DNA from: Acidiflorens sp003134435
GTDB taxonomy: Bacteria > Acidobacteriota > Terriglobia > Terriglobales > Acidobacteriaceae
Length of the DNA stretch: 64,000 nt
Direction of reading: 5' to 3'
Assembly (NCBI GenBank): GCA_963838415.1
Contig: CAWIRB010000004.1
Coordinates: forward strand, 186,001 to 250,000
Shown here piece by piece: positions 24,661-33,441 of the stretch. Every line of letters begins with the position of its first letter. Positions within the stretch are counted from its first letter, which is position 1. Both the position numbers and the translations under genes were made by a program. The notes beneath the pieces are model-generated. The model saw nothing but the letters and a program-made list of their open reading frames with translations. It was not told the DNA's origin and did no database searches.

Positions 24661-24683
24661 GGGACGGGGCATGGCCCCGTCCC
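24661..24683. repeat. REP-like palindrome
   Basis: GGGACGGGGC, loop ATG, GCCCCGTCCC: a perfect 10-bp stem in the convergent gap between the DCC and HpcH/HpaI genes. Similar palindromes occur at 45778 and 51882. May also act as a bidirectional terminator. Confidence 0.75.
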
Positions 24684-24703
24684 CAATCCAGCCCAACCAC
24701 TCG

Positions 24704-25549
24704 CTAGAACAGCGCCGTTGGTCTTCTCTTCCAGTTCTTGCCTTTGTCTTTCGCGATGTTCTCCAGATCGTTGACGTAGGCGCCCGTCTGCGTCAGAACG
24801 TGGTGTAGGTCGTTTCCCACACTCACAAACGTGAAACCCTTTTCCAGAAACTCGCCCACCCGCGATGTCCCGAACAAAAAGAGTCCGAGAATCACATTGT
24901 TCTTGCGCGCGTGCTCGACCAGCTTTTGCGTGGCCGCGTTCAGTTCGGGCGAAGTGTACATGTGCGGGAATTCATACTTGTTATAGAGCCCCATCGACAT
25001 GCAAAGATCGTTCTGTCCCAGGAAAAGAATGTCCACACCCGGCACCGCGGCAATCTCCGCGATGTTCTCGATGCACGATGCGGTTTCCACCTGCAGCGCC
25101 ACGATGCCTTCGTTGTTCCAGTTTCCGGCGTAGCCCAGCAGTCCGCCTTTGTTCATGCTGCGCTGGGGAAAGTAAACCGACCGCGTCCCCACCGTTGGAT
25201 ACTTCGTGCAACTGATCGCCTGGCGTGCCTCTTCCGCCGTGTTGATGTAGGGAACAAGCACCCCATCGGCGCCCAGATCCAGCGCCTGCTGAATGCCCGG
25301 CCGGTCGTCGTATCCGCCCACCCGCACCAGCGATTTTGCCCCTCCATTCGCGATTCCGCTCAGCATCGCCGAGAGCTTTTCATAATTCATCGGCCCATGC
25401 TGAGTATCCACCAGCAGCCAGTCGTAACCGCTGTGCGCCAGTTGCTCGGCCACAGTCGGGCTATGCGAGTTCAGGAACAGGCCCATCTTTGGGGCGCCCG
25501 CGCGAAGTTGCTTTTTGAATTCGGCGCCACTGAGAGCGGCTTCCGCCAT
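24704..25549 (-). CDS. HpcH/HpaI family aldolase
   Basis: Class II pyruvate-type aldolase (2-oxo-3-hydroxy acid aldolase family), 281 residues. Recognised by YDWLLVDTQHGPMNYEKLSA, VRVGGYDDRPGIQQALDLGA with DGVLVPYINTAEEARQAI, and the metal-binding VALQVETASCIENIAEIAAV (Glu) plus GVDILFLGQNDLCMSMGL (Asp). The substrate cannot be deduced. It is a single gene facing the DCC gene. Confidence 0.9.
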   Translation of the reverse strand: MAEAALSGAEFKKQLRAGAPKMGLFLNSHSPTVAEQLAHSGYDWLLVDTQHGPMNYEKLSAMLSGIANGGAKSLVRVGGYDDRPGIQQALDLGADGVLVPYINTAEEARQAISCTKYPTVGTRSVYFPQRSMNKGGLLGYAGNWNNEGIVALQVETASCIENIAEIAAVPGVDILFLGQNDLCMSMGLYNKYEFPHMYTSPELNAATQKLVEHARKNNVILGLFLFGTSRVGEFLEKGFTFVSVGNDLHHVLTQTGAYVNDLENIAKDKGKNWKRRPTALF

Positions 25550-25962
25550 AAGTAAATCCTCCTCGATTCCTGCTCAAACAAAATGGTGTTCAGTGTACCC
25601 CAACGCATGGCCCGCGAGGCTGGCGCGAACCTTACTTTTTTCTAGTAGGTGACTCGCAGGCAGGAAAATTGCCGAGCCCAAGCACACTGTCTCGTTGACA
25701 TTGCCTGCGATTCATTCAACTCCAGTCGTCTTCCACACCCTTAATCGCGTTTCGACCAAAAAAAGTTGCGCTCCGTTTTCGCTCTAAATCCACGAACTCA
25801 TCGCACTCCGGCTCCCAAAACCCGCGTTTTATGCCCGGTTTCCGGGGGGTACCTTTCTGGGAACCGCATAAAATCTGCATAAAATGCTACTTTTCCACAG
25901 CGTAGTGCGTTAGTATGCGGTGGATACACGAAAATTTGTAAGTTCCCGTAAGGAGGAATTTC
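25550..25962. other. 413-bp divergent intergenic region before HU gene
   Basis: Divergent gap between the aldolase (-) and HU (+). It is relatively AT-rich, with T/A runs at about 25635 and 25760 and a direct repeat GCATAAAAT at about 25866 and 25877. I see no ORF with coding character. The HU promoter is probably here, but no -35/-10 pair is convincing; HU has AAGGAGG about 8 nt before its ATG. Confidence 0.6.
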
Positions 25963-26256
25963 ATGGCTTCTGGCATGACGAAAACGCAACTGACTCGGCA
26001 CCTGGCCGAAAAGCTCGAATCCAACAACAAGACCGCCGCGGCTTTCCTGGAACACCTCGCGGACACGGCGATTAAAGAGACGAAGAAGAACGGTGTGTTC
26101 GTGATCCCCGGCCTCGGCCGCCTGGTGAAAGCGCATCGCAAGGCCCGCCTCGGACGCAACCCGCAGACCGGCGAACCCATTCAGATTAAGGCGAAGACGG
26201 TAGTGAAGTTCCGCGTGGCCAAGGCCGCGAAGGACGCAATCGCCCCGAAGAAATAG
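25963..26256 (+). CDS. HU family DNA-binding protein
   Basis: Histone-like nucleoid protein, 97 residues. MTKTQLTRHLAEKLESNNKT is the N-terminal helix pair and GVFVIPGLGRLVKAHRKARL begins the beta arm. GRNPQTGEPIQIKAKTVVKF is the HU/IHF arm signature. The Lys/Ala-rich end is normal. AAGGAGG lies 8 nt upstream and a strong terminator follows, so it is a monocistronic, probably highly expressed gene. Confidence 0.95.
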   Translation: MASGMTKTQLTRHLAEKLESNNKTAAAFLEHLADTAIKETKKNGVFVIPGLGRLVKAHRKARLGRNPQTGEPIQIKAKTVVKFRVAKAAKDAIAPKK

Positions 26257-26259
26257 CCT

Positions 26260-26289
26260 GTGGCGCGGATACTCCTGTCCGCGAAAAGT
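26260..26289. repeat. REP-like element
   Basis: GTGGCGCGGATACTCCTGT then CCGCGAAAAGT, with CGCGGA/TCCGCG as a 6-bp stem. It lies directly after the HU stop and resembles the element at 17461-17490. Confidence 0.6.
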
Positions 26290-26328
26290 TGGCGGCGGTA
26301 AGAGTCAGCAGGCAGAAAAAAAGAAGAG

Positions 26329-26356
26329 AAGGCCGGCCTTTCGTGCCGGCCTTTTG
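26329..26356 (+). terminator. Rho-independent terminator of HU gene
   Basis: AAGGCCGGC, loop CTTTCGT, GCCGGCCTT followed by TTG: a perfect 9-bp stem with a four-T run, 72 bp after the HU stop. Confidence 0.88.
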
Positions 26357-26525
26357 TATCTTCTCACCTGTCATCTCCCGTCATACTCACCTCGCCCCAA
26401 GTCTAGCCCCATGGAAGCTTTCGCCTATTCATCACCATTCCTGTGTCGAGCGCTCACAGACACCAACAATAGCTCTAACGCTATACTGCCGAGAAGGCAA
26501 GAAGCGAGAAGATCCAAAATGAAGA

Positions 26526-28442
26526 ATGCCCGAAACAAGAATGCCTGAAGCCGCAAACCTCGCCGATGTGCTTCGCCGCTATTGGGGATACCACGAGTTT
26601 CGTCCCAAGCAGGAGAGTGTCATTCGGAGCCTGCTTGCGGCTCACGATACCTGCGTTGTAATGCCCACCGGGGGCGGAAAGTCGCTGTGCTATCAGCTTC
26701 CAGCCGTGGTTTCGGGGAAGACCGCGGTGGTGGTTTCTCCGCTGATCGCGCTCATGCAGGATCAAGCCGCGCAACTGGCGCAGATGGGCATTCCAGCGGC
26801 TGCACTCAATAGCGTACAGAGTTCCGAAGAACGACGCATCGTCATGGAGAAAGCCGCCCGCGGCCAATATCGCCTGCTTTATCTTTCACCGGAGAAATTG
26901 TCGGCTGGAAATACTTTCGAGTGGCTAAGCAGAGTGCCGGTTGGATTTTTTGCGGTCGATGAGGCGCATTGCATTTCGCAGTGGGGCCACGAGTTTCGCC
27001 CGGAGTACCGGCAACTCAGCCGCCTGCGCAGCAGTTTTCCTCAGCTTCCCATCGCCGCTTTTACCGCCAGCGCGACCCGCCAGGTCCGGCACGACATTCT
27101 CAAACAGTTGCAGATGCGCCAGCCCGATTGCTACATCGCCAGTTTCCATCGCAGGAACTTGAGCTACGTGGTGCACGAATGCGAAGTCCGCACTCAGATG
27201 GAATTGCTGAGCCGCGCGCTGCGCCACTATGCCGGAGAAAGCGTCATCGTCTATTCGCCCACCATTCGCCGCGTGGAAGAGACGGTCGAATACCTTGAGG
27301 AGAGCGGGATTGCGGCGATTCCTTATCACGCCAAGATGGAAGCTTCGCTGCGCCGCCAGAATCAGGAACGGTGGATGTCGGACGAAGTTCGGGTGCTGGT
27401 GGGGACCATCGCCTTCGGACTGGGCATCAACAAGCCCGCGGTCCGCGCCGTGATTCACCTGTCGGTGCCGCAATCGATCGAGCAGTATTATCAGGAAGCC
27501 GGACGCGCGGGGCGTGACGGCCTTCCGGCCGATTGCGTGCTTCTCTGGCAGAAGCGCGACTACATTCTTCTGGAATACTTCATCAATAAAATCACGGATG
27601 TCGGCGAACGTGAGCGCGCCGCGGGCCGCAAGCGGGTGATCAGCCGGTTCGCCGATTCTCACGGCTGCCGGCAGCGGCAGATATGCCTGCACTTCGGAGA
27701 AAATCCGCCCTGGGAAAGCTGTGGCAACTGTGACAATTGCGGGTCGAAGCCGGAATGGCTGGGCAAGAAAGCGTTGCGAGTCGAGGTTCCCGAAGCCGAG
27801 GCGTCGTCCGCTTTCCGATCGCTGCCGCCGCGAGAAAAGCCGAAAGTGCGCGAAGCCGCTCCGGCGCAATCGAATCCGGCGCTGGCCGATTATCTCCGCG
27901 AGTGGCGGCGAAATATGGCGCGCGAAAGTAAGATGCCGGCGTACATCATTCTGCATGACAGCACCTTGGAAGAATTGTGCCGGCGCCGTCCCGCCACGTT
28001 CGCGGAATTGAAAAAAGTCCCCGGCATTGGCGAGAAGAAGGCGGACGTGTATGGCGCCGAAATTCTTCAGGCCTTGCGCAACTTCGATGCCGGAGGGCGC
28101 GCCGTCCCAGCTCTGCGCAAAGAATCGAGCCCCGCCGAACAGACTCTTGAGCTCTTGAAGGAGGGGCGCACTTTTGAGGAGATTGCCCGCATCCGGGCCC
28201 GCCAGATTTCAACCGTGGTCGGCACAGTGGCGAACCTGGTCGAGACCGGCCAGGTGAAGCTTGATCCAGATTGGATATCTCCGGACGCGCAGCCGTTGAT
28301 CGAAGCGGCTTGCCTTCAGCAGGGAATCGAGAAGCTGAAAGAAATCAAAGAAGCCGTGCCGCCGTATGTCAGCTTCGAAGACATCAGGCTGGTGGTGGCG
28401 CACCTGCGGGCAGAAAACCGGGTGCGGCCGAAGTCGGCATGA
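26526..28442 (+). CDS. recQ: ATP-dependent DNA helicase RecQ
   Basis: 3'-5' DNA helicase for recombination and repair, 638 residues. Walker A is MPTGGGKSLCYQLPAVV, the DEAH box is VDEAHCISQWGHEFRPEYRQL within one run (motif II plus aromatic loop), and motif VI is YQEAGRAGRDGLPADC. Zinc cysteines lie in CLHFGENPPWESCGNCDNCG. An HRDC domain follows (about 455-525; FAELKKVPGIGEKKADVYG). A C-terminal helix-turn-helix region (LELLKEGRTFEEIARIRARQ) ends the protein. ATG 26541 is an alternative start. Confidence 0.95.
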   Translation: MPETRMPEAANLADVLRRYWGYHEFRPKQESVIRSLLAAHDTCVVMPTGGGKSLCYQLPAVVSGKTAVVVSPLIALMQDQAAQLAQMGIPAAALNSVQSSEERRIVMEKAARGQYRLLYLSPEKLSAGNTFEWLSRVPVGFFAVDEAHCISQWGHEFRPEYRQLSRLRSSFPQLPIAAFTASATRQVRHDILKQLQMRQPDCYIASFHRRNLSYVVHECEVRTQMELLSRALRHYAGESVIVYSPTIRRVEETVEYLEESGIAAIPYHAKMEASLRRQNQERWMSDEVRVLVGTIAFGLGINKPAVRAVIHLSVPQSIEQYYQEAGRAGRDGLPADCVLLWQKRDYILLEYFINKITDVGERERAAGRKRVISRFADSHGCRQRQICLHFGENPPWESCGNCDNCGSKPEWLGKKALRVEVPEAEASSAFRSLPPREKPKVREAAPAQSNPALADYLREWRRNMARESKMPAYIILHDSTLEELCRRRPATFAELKKVPGIGEKKADVYGAEILQALRNFDAGGRAVPALRKESSPAEQTLELLKEGRTFEEIARIRARQISTVVGTVANLVETGQVKLDPDWISPDAQPLIEAACLQQGIEKLKEIKEAVPPYVSFEDIRLVVAHLRAENRVRPKSA

Positions 28443-28472
28443 GACGTTTGCTCGTGTGTGGCGGCGGGGCAG

Positions 28473-29156
28473 TCACACGCCCTTGGCGGCCGGATCCCAG
28501 ATCAGTTTGTGAAGCTGCAGGCTAAGCCGCGCCGGAACGTTGTCGGCGAGCATCCACTCGGCGAGTGCTTGCGGATCAAGTTGACAGTGCGAAGTATCGC
28601 GCGCGCCGAAAGCGGTTTTTTCAAATGCAGGCGAGAACAAAATAGCGTGCACCCGTTCATCCAGATGATGCTTTATCAGAAAATCGCGGGCGAATTCGTA
28701 GTCCGCTCGACTCGTCAAAACAAACTTAAGTTCATCGTGAGGCCGGAGCGCCTGCAGATTCTGCGTCGCGAAGGTCCCCGCTGCGCCGGAGTGTGGACAC
28801 TTAACATCGACGATCTTGATGACTTGCTTTGGCACCCGCGCCAGCGGCCGTTCCCCGCTCGTCTCGAGCAGGACTTTGTAGTCGGCGTCCAGAAGCTGCT
28901 CCATCAGAGGAATCACTTCCCGCTCCTGCAACATCGGCTCGCCCCCGGTAATTTCGACCAGTCCGCCCGACGGACTCAGCCGGGCAACTTCGCCGAGCAC
29001 TTCCTGGAGCTCCATCTTTCGTCCGCCCGAAAAACTGAACTCACTGTCGCACCACGAGCAGCGCAGGTTGCATCCGGTCAGACGCACGAAAACACACGCC
29101 AGGCCGGCATGAGTCGATTCGCCCTGGAGCGATTTGTAAATTTCGGAGATCTGCAT
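28473..29156 (-). CDS. queE: 7-carboxy-7-deazaguanine synthase QueE
   Basis: Radical SAM enzyme converting 6-carboxytetrahydropterin to CDG in queuosine/7-deazaguanine synthesis. The N-terminus EIYKSLQGESTHAGLACVFV and cluster motif CNLRCSWCD (CxxxCxxC) are diagnostic, with EITGGEPMLQ as the SAM-binding GGE motif. 227 residues. It lies 49 bp after queD on the same strand, so the pair forms a pathway operon. It faces recQ convergently. Confidence 0.94.
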   Translation of the reverse strand: MQISEIYKSLQGESTHAGLACVFVRLTGCNLRCSWCDSEFSFSGGRKMELQEVLGEVARLSPSGGLVEITGGEPMLQEREVIPLMEQLLDADYKVLLETSGERPLARVPKQVIKIVDVKCPHSGAAGTFATQNLQALRPHDELKFVLTSRADYEFARDFLIKHHLDERVHAILFSPAFEKTAFGARDTSHCQLDPQALAEWMLADNVPARLSLQLHKLIWDPAAKGV

Positions 29157-29205
29157 GGCGAGCTGTAAGCGACCGGTTGTCAGCCTTCCCGTCGATCGCG
29201 CCGCG

Positions 29206-29583
29206 CTATTCCGTGTACTTGGCCGTGGTCACATCGGTTTCAAAAACCGTGACATCCTTCACTCTCACCCGGCCGTTGGTCACCTTGCTCAATCGCGTGT
29301 TGGTCTCGTCATAAAAGTACTTTGCGAGATTTTCGGCCGACGGGTTGAGCACGGTAAAAGGCTCGATGTCGTTGATCATCTGGTGGTCGAGCCGGTCGAT
29401 GGCGAGCTTCATCACTTCTTTCAGATCTTTGAAATCGAGCAGCAGTCCCGCCTTGTCAAGCTCCGCGCCCGCCAGGGTCACGCGAATTTTGTAATTGTGG
29501 CCGTGCGGATTTTCGCACTTGCCTTTATAGTTGCGCAGGTAATGCCCGGCCGCGAATGTGTCTTCCACCGTGACTTCAAACAT
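29206..29583 (-). CDS. queD: 6-carboxy-5,6,7,8-tetrahydropterin synthase QueD
   Basis: PTPS-family enzyme, 125 residues, turning dihydroneopterin triphosphate into 6-carboxytetrahydropterin, the QueE substrate. Zinc-binding histidines are in FAAGHYL and PHGHNYKIRVT; the catalytic cysteine is in GKCENPHG. The C-terminal VTVFETDVTTAKY supplies the substrate-binding glutamate. GAGGG lies upstream of the ATG. First gene of the queD-queE pair. Confidence 0.95.
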   Translation of the reverse strand: MFEVTVEDTFAAGHYLRNYKGKCENPHGHNYKIRVTLAGAELDKAGLLLDFKDLKEVMKLAIDRLDHQMINDIEPFTVLNPSAENLAKYFYDETNTRLSKVTNGRVRVKDVTVFETDVTTAKYTE

Positions 29584-29647
29584 GAATCCCGTTTCCCTCG
29601 GCTGTTTTTATTGTACATTTTGAGAGCTTAGGTGACACGATTCCGCC

Positions 29648-30118
29648 ATGCCTCCGCCTGAAGTCACAATTCGAGCGGCAACTGCGAGCGAATCCGCCAT
29701 CATCCTTCATCACCGCCGCTCCATGTTTCGAGACATGGGCGAAGGCTCCGCCGATGAACTCGATCGCATGGTCGAAGTCGCAGGTCCCTGGCTGGCGCGG
29801 GCTTTGGCCGACGGCTCCTATCGCCACTGGCTCGCGCTTGACCCTGCCGGACGCGTCGCCGGTGGTGGCGGCGTGCTCCTCTGCCCCTGGCCTGCAAACC
29901 CCAAAGATCCCTGCACCCAGCGGGCGGTGATCCTCAACGTCTACACCGAGCTCGAATTTCGCAAGCGCGGAGTTGCCCGCCAGCTCATGTCCACCATCCT
30001 CGAATGGCTCCAGCAGCAAGGCTTCCGCGGCGCTAATTTGCATGCCAGCCCCGAGGGCCGGCACCTCTATGAAAAGCTTGGGTTTGAACCCACCAACGAA
30101 ATGCGGTTGAAGTTCTAG
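29648..30118 (+). CDS. GNAT family N-acetyltransferase
   Basis: 156-residue acetyltransferase. The acetyl-CoA-binding motif is VYTELEFRKRGVARQLMSTI (R-x-x-G-x-A). The downstream GANLHASPEGRHLYEKLGFE is motif B with the usual LYEKLGF. The acceptor substrate is unknown. Divergent from queD. Confidence 0.92.
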   Translation: MPPPEVTIRAATASESAIILHHRRSMFRDMGEGSADELDRMVEVAGPWLARALADGSYRHWLALDPAGRVAGGGGVLLCPWPANPKDPCTQRAVILNVYTELEFRKRGVARQLMSTILEWLQQQGFRGANLHASPEGRHLYEKLGFEPTNEMRLKF

Positions 30119-30185
30119 CCCTGCCTCACAGACCTCGGTCCTACCCTCTGTCTCCCGCTGTCAGGCAAACCACGGGTTAACTCCT

Positions 30186-30191
30186 TATAAT
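30186..30191 (+). promoter_or_regulatory. TATAAT -10 box upstream of ECF sigma gene
   Basis: A perfect TATAAT lies 103 bp before the sigma factor ATG. I see no good -35 hexamer at 16-18 bp, so an additional activator or an extended leader is possible. Confidence 0.4.
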
Positions 30192-30294
30192 TTGCTAACG
30201 TTCCGGTTCCTGCTCCGTCTATCTCTGTGCAAGCGAAGAACCAGCAAGGAAGCACAGGGATTGAAGGATTGATCACTTGTAGGGGACCGAGACC

Positions 30295-31005
30295 ATGCCG
30301 GCCGATTCTTACGCTGTAGCAATTCCGGTTGGCGACCATTACCGTCCGCGGCGGGCGGAACAGGACAGCCGCAACCAGAACCCCACGTCGCATGAGAATA
30401 TGAGGGGCTCTTTGGCAGCGCAGGGCAACCGCATCGACGACACCAGTCTGATCCGGGAGGCGCAGCAGGGCAACCGCGCCGCCTTCGAGGTCCTGGTGCG
30501 TCATTACGATCAGTCGGTGCTGCGGCTGGCGCTCCACCTCACCGGATCCGAGTCCGACGCGCAGGATGTCTATCAGGAAGCCTTCCTCAAGGCCTACAAA
30601 AATCTCGGCAGTTTTCGTTTTGAGTGCTCTTTCTACACCTGGATCTACCGCATCGTTACCAATCTTTGTCTTGACCATCTGCGGAAACGCAGCGTGCGAA
30701 AAGAGGATGCTCCGGTTGCGGTGGATGCCTCGGGCGAAGAGTACAGCCGCTTGGAGCAGTTCGCCGACGCGCGCGCGGGAGCAAACCCGGAACGCGATTT
30801 GATGCGCCGCGAACTGGGCCGGAAGATTGGAACCGCTCTGTCGGGACTGACGCCCCGCGAACGCATGGTGTTTGAGTTGAAGCACTATCACGGACTCAAG
30901 TTGCGCACCGTGGGCGAGATGCTCAATACCACGGAGGAGACGGCCAAGAATACATTGTTTCGCGCGACCCAAAAACTGCGGGCCGCGCTGGCGGAGATGC
31001 GATGA
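30295..31005 (+). CDS. ECF-type RNA polymerase sigma factor (RpoE-like)
   Basis: 236 residues, with region 2 at about 70-135 (SDAQDVYQEAFLKAYKNLGS, then FYTWIYRIVTNLCLDHLRKR) and region 4 at about 175-230 (LTPRERMVFELKHYHGLKLR, then EETAKNTLFRATQKLRAAL). The first 45 residues are polar and unconserved; a shorter start (for example M in SHENMRGS) is possible. It is followed 31 bp later by its likely zinc-finger anti-sigma factor and two envelope-protein genes, implying control of an envelope response. Confidence 0.93.
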   Translation: MPADSYAVAIPVGDHYRPRRAEQDSRNQNPTSHENMRGSLAAQGNRIDDTSLIREAQQGNRAAFEVLVRHYDQSVLRLALHLTGSESDAQDVYQEAFLKAYKNLGSFRFECSFYTWIYRIVTNLCLDHLRKRSVRKEDAPVAVDASGEEYSRLEQFADARAGANPERDLMRRELGRKIGTALSGLTPRERMVFELKHYHGLKLRTVGEMLNTTEETAKNTLFRATQKLRAALAEMR

Positions 31006-31036
31006 TTTCGGAGTCAGCCCGCGAAGGAATTCGCCT

Positions 31037-31996
31037 ATGAAATGCGATTGGGTACGGCAAAATATTCTGTTTTATGTCTACAACGAGCTGGAGGACGATG
31101 CCCGCTACGAAGTAGAGCAGCACCTGGCGCGGTGTCCGGAATGCGCCACCGAGTTGAAAGCGGCGCGCAAATTTCACGCCACGCTTTCGGAAATGCCGGT
31201 GGCCGAGCCCACTCCGAACCTGCTCGCCGCATCGCGCATGCGGTTGCAGGAAGCGCTCGAAACCACTGAGCGCCACGGCCTCTGGCGGCGCCTGATTCTT
31301 GAGCCCGCGGTTTGGCTGCGGCAGATTCGGATGGCGCCCGCGCTGGCCGCCGCGATCTTCATCGTGGGATTTGGCGGCGGCATTGCCGCCACTTACAATT
31401 TTCTTTCCGCCCGCGGCGGGGATGGCGTGGTGACCAGTTCGCTCGAATCGGGCAGCGGCAATCAGCCTCAGCCGCTGGAATCGTCCGCCATTGCCGGCAT
31501 CCGCTCTGTTACCCAGGAGCCCGGATCGAATCGCGTCAGCATCAAGTACGACACGGTTTCGACTCAGGAAGCGCAGGGCTCGCTCAACGACCAGCGCATT
31601 CAGCAGTTGCTGTTATTCGCGGCGCGCAACAATTACAACTCGGGAGTGCGGATGGATTCGGTCGACGTACTCACGCAGGCGCCCGACGATTCGCGGGTGC
31701 GCGAAGCCTTGATGTATGCCCTGCAGAACGACACGAATCCCGGGATCCGCTTGAAGGCGCTGGACGGGCTGAGCAGTTTCGTGGGACAGGATGCTCAGGT
31801 CAAGGATGAAATTTTGCAGGCCCTGATCAGCGACACAAATTCCGGCGTTCGCATGCAAGCCTTGCGCCTGGTAGAACCGATGAAAACCGATAGCAACGTA
31901 CGCTCCGTGCTCACCCGCGTGTCGCAGGCCGATCAGAATGCTTCGATTCGCTCGCAGGCCCGCACCATGCTGGCGCAAATGCCGGAGATGGATTAG
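31037..31996 (+). CDS. Zinc-finger anti-sigma factor with HEAT-repeat domain
   Basis: 319 residues. A ZAS/zf-HC2 motif near the N-terminus (EQHLARCPECATELKAA, H-x3-C-x2-C) binds the adjacent ECF sigma factor by analogy. One membrane helix (APALAAAIFIVGFGGGIAAT, about 94-113) separates cytoplasm from periplasm. The outer region ends in about four HEAT-like repeats (NNYNSGVRMDSVDVL, NDTNPGIRLKALDGL, SDTNSGVRMQALRLV, DQNASIRSQARTMLA), a likely protein-binding sensor. Confidence 0.88.
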   Translation: MKCDWVRQNILFYVYNELEDDARYEVEQHLARCPECATELKAARKFHATLSEMPVAEPTPNLLAASRMRLQEALETTERHGLWRRLILEPAVWLRQIRMAPALAAAIFIVGFGGGIAATYNFLSARGGDGVVTSSLESGSGNQPQPLESSAIAGIRSVTQEPGSNRVSIKYDTVSTQEAQGSLNDQRIQQLLLFAARNNYNSGVRMDSVDVLTQAPDDSRVREALMYALQNDTNPGIRLKALDGLSSFVGQDAQVKDEILQALISDTNSGVRMQALRLVEPMKTDSNVRSVLTRVSQADQNASIRSQARTMLAQMPEMD

Positions 31997-32037
31997 AGAA
32001 CGGTCGTCGGTCGATGGTCGATGGTCTTTGGTCGTTC

Positions 32038-32092
32038 GCGAAGACCTGTTAGCGAAGACCTGCGCCCCACGACGAATGCCGAACGACGAACC
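32038..32092. repeat. Short direct repeats in spacer
   Basis: GCGAAGACCTG occurs twice (32038-32048, 32052-32062), followed by GACGAA/GAACGACGAA words like those after flgI. The 121-bp gap from the anti-sigma stop to the DUF4097 start is built largely from such words. Confidence 0.65.
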
Positions 32093-32117
32093 ACTTACTA
32101 ACTGAGGAGGACTCTCA

Positions 32118-33308
32118 TTGAAGCAGGCAATCAAACTCGCCGGGATCGCACTTTTCATGGTTGCGCTGGCGTCTCTGGCTCCCGGCCAGCAAACTCGGGA
32201 GTATCGCGAAGGCAGCAGCTGGGTTCAGGAGATGACTGGAGACCTGGGCGCCGCGAAAAATCTGCGCGTAAAACTGGCGGCAGGTTCGGTGCGGGTACAG
32301 GGCGGATCGCAAGCGGGCATCACATACGTCATTCATCGTAAGGCCTATACCTCGTCCCAGGAGAAAGCCCGCCGCGAATTTGAGTCCTACCGCATCAGCG
32401 CTACCTTAAAGGGAGACACGGCGTGGATCGTGGCCGAGTCGAGCCGGCGCGATTCGAAGTGCTCCGATGATTTCGTCATCAATGTGCCGCGCAACCTCGA
32501 CTCCGCCAAAATCGACACTGGTGGCGGCAACGTAAATGCCGCTGGGATCGCCGGACATGTCAGCCTCGAAAGCGGCGGTGGAAGTATTCATCTCGACGAT
32601 ATCGGCGGCGAAGTATCGGCTGAAACCGGCGGCGGAGCGATTGAAGTCGGCAGCGTGCAAGGCAACGTAAGTCTGCATACCGGCGGAGGAAACATTAAAG
32701 TCGCCGCCGCCAGGGGTGAAATCAAGGCCGAGAGCGGAGCCGGCAACCTCGTCATTCTTTCCGGCCTGCAGGGCGCCGTGCTGGAAACGGGCGGGGGCAG
32801 CATTCGCGTGGAGAAGTGCAGCGGCCCCGTGAAAGCCACCACCGGCGGCGGCAGCGTGGATCTGGGAGACATCGGGGGGCCCGCCGAAATTGAGACCGGC
32901 GCGGGCAGCATCCGGCTGGCTTCCGCCAAAGGCCGGGTGCAGGCTCAGACCGGTGGAGGCAGCATCCAGTTAGATGGCGCAACCTCGGTGCAGGCGGAAA
33001 CGGGTGCCGGAGGTATCGTTGTGAAATTGCTGGCGGGCGCCGATCACGGCAGCAGTTCCATGCTGGAGACGTCGGCTGGCGACATCACCGTGTATCTGGC
33101 CAACGATCTGGCGATTTCCATTCGCGCCGAGATCGAAATGGCGAACGGCCATAGCATCCGCAGCGAGTTCTCCGATATTCATGTATCCAGTGCGGGCGGA
33201 CCGTGGGAGAAAACGGTTACGGCGGAGGGTCAACTCAACGGCGGCGGACCGGTGTTGAAAGTGCGGACCAACTCCGGCAATGTAAACTTCCGCCGCGTCA
33301 GCCGCTAG
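32118..33308 (+). CDS. DUF4097 beta-helix exported protein
   Basis: 396 residues with signal peptide (LAGIALFMVALASLAPGQ). The remainder is a DUF4097-type parallel beta structure built on repeated E-T/S-G-G-G-x-I units: SLESGGGSIHLDDIGG, SAETGGGAIEVGSVQG, SLHTGGGNIKVAAARG, LETGGGSIRVEKCSG, TTGGGSVDLGDIGG. The protein is expected at the cell surface or in the periplasm. Start is TTG with AGGAGG 7 nt upstream. It lies in the sigma/anti-sigma operon. Confidence 0.88.
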   Translation: MKQAIKLAGIALFMVALASLAPGQQTREYREGSSWVQEMTGDLGAAKNLRVKLAAGSVRVQGGSQAGITYVIHRKAYTSSQEKARREFESYRISATLKGDTAWIVAESSRRDSKCSDDFVINVPRNLDSAKIDTGGGNVNAAGIAGHVSLESGGGSIHLDDIGGEVSAETGGGAIEVGSVQGNVSLHTGGGNIKVAAARGEIKAESGAGNLVILSGLQGAVLETGGGSIRVEKCSGPVKATTGGGSVDLGDIGGPAEIETGAGSIRLASAKGRVQAQTGGGSIQLDGATSVQAETGAGGIVVKLLAGADHGSSSMLETSAGDITVYLANDLAISIRAEIEMANGHSIRSEFSDIHVSSAGGPWEKTVTAEGQLNGGGPVLKVRTNSGNVNFRRVSR

Positions 33309-33344
33309 GTTTCCAGGCTGGAGACGGGAGTCGAAGCGGGGAAC

Positions 33345-33363
33345 GACGGGCGTCTCGCCTGTC
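33345..33363. repeat. REP-like palindrome
   Basis: GACGGGCG, loop TCT, CGCCTGTC (one wobble mismatch), between the DUF4097 and PDZ genes. Same core as the palindrome at 51882-51901. Confidence 0.55.
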
Positions 33364-33441
33364 CTGTGGGCAGCCCGGCGCACCGTTCACAAGTGGGTTT
33401 TGTTCGATCAGTCGTAGTGTGCCGTCATTCTTGGAGGGCCT

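Noticed and set aside
26400..26490. TATACT upstream of recQ as promoter
   Set aside because: -10-like box at 26482 lacks any -35 match at 16-18 bp; evidence too weak to list.
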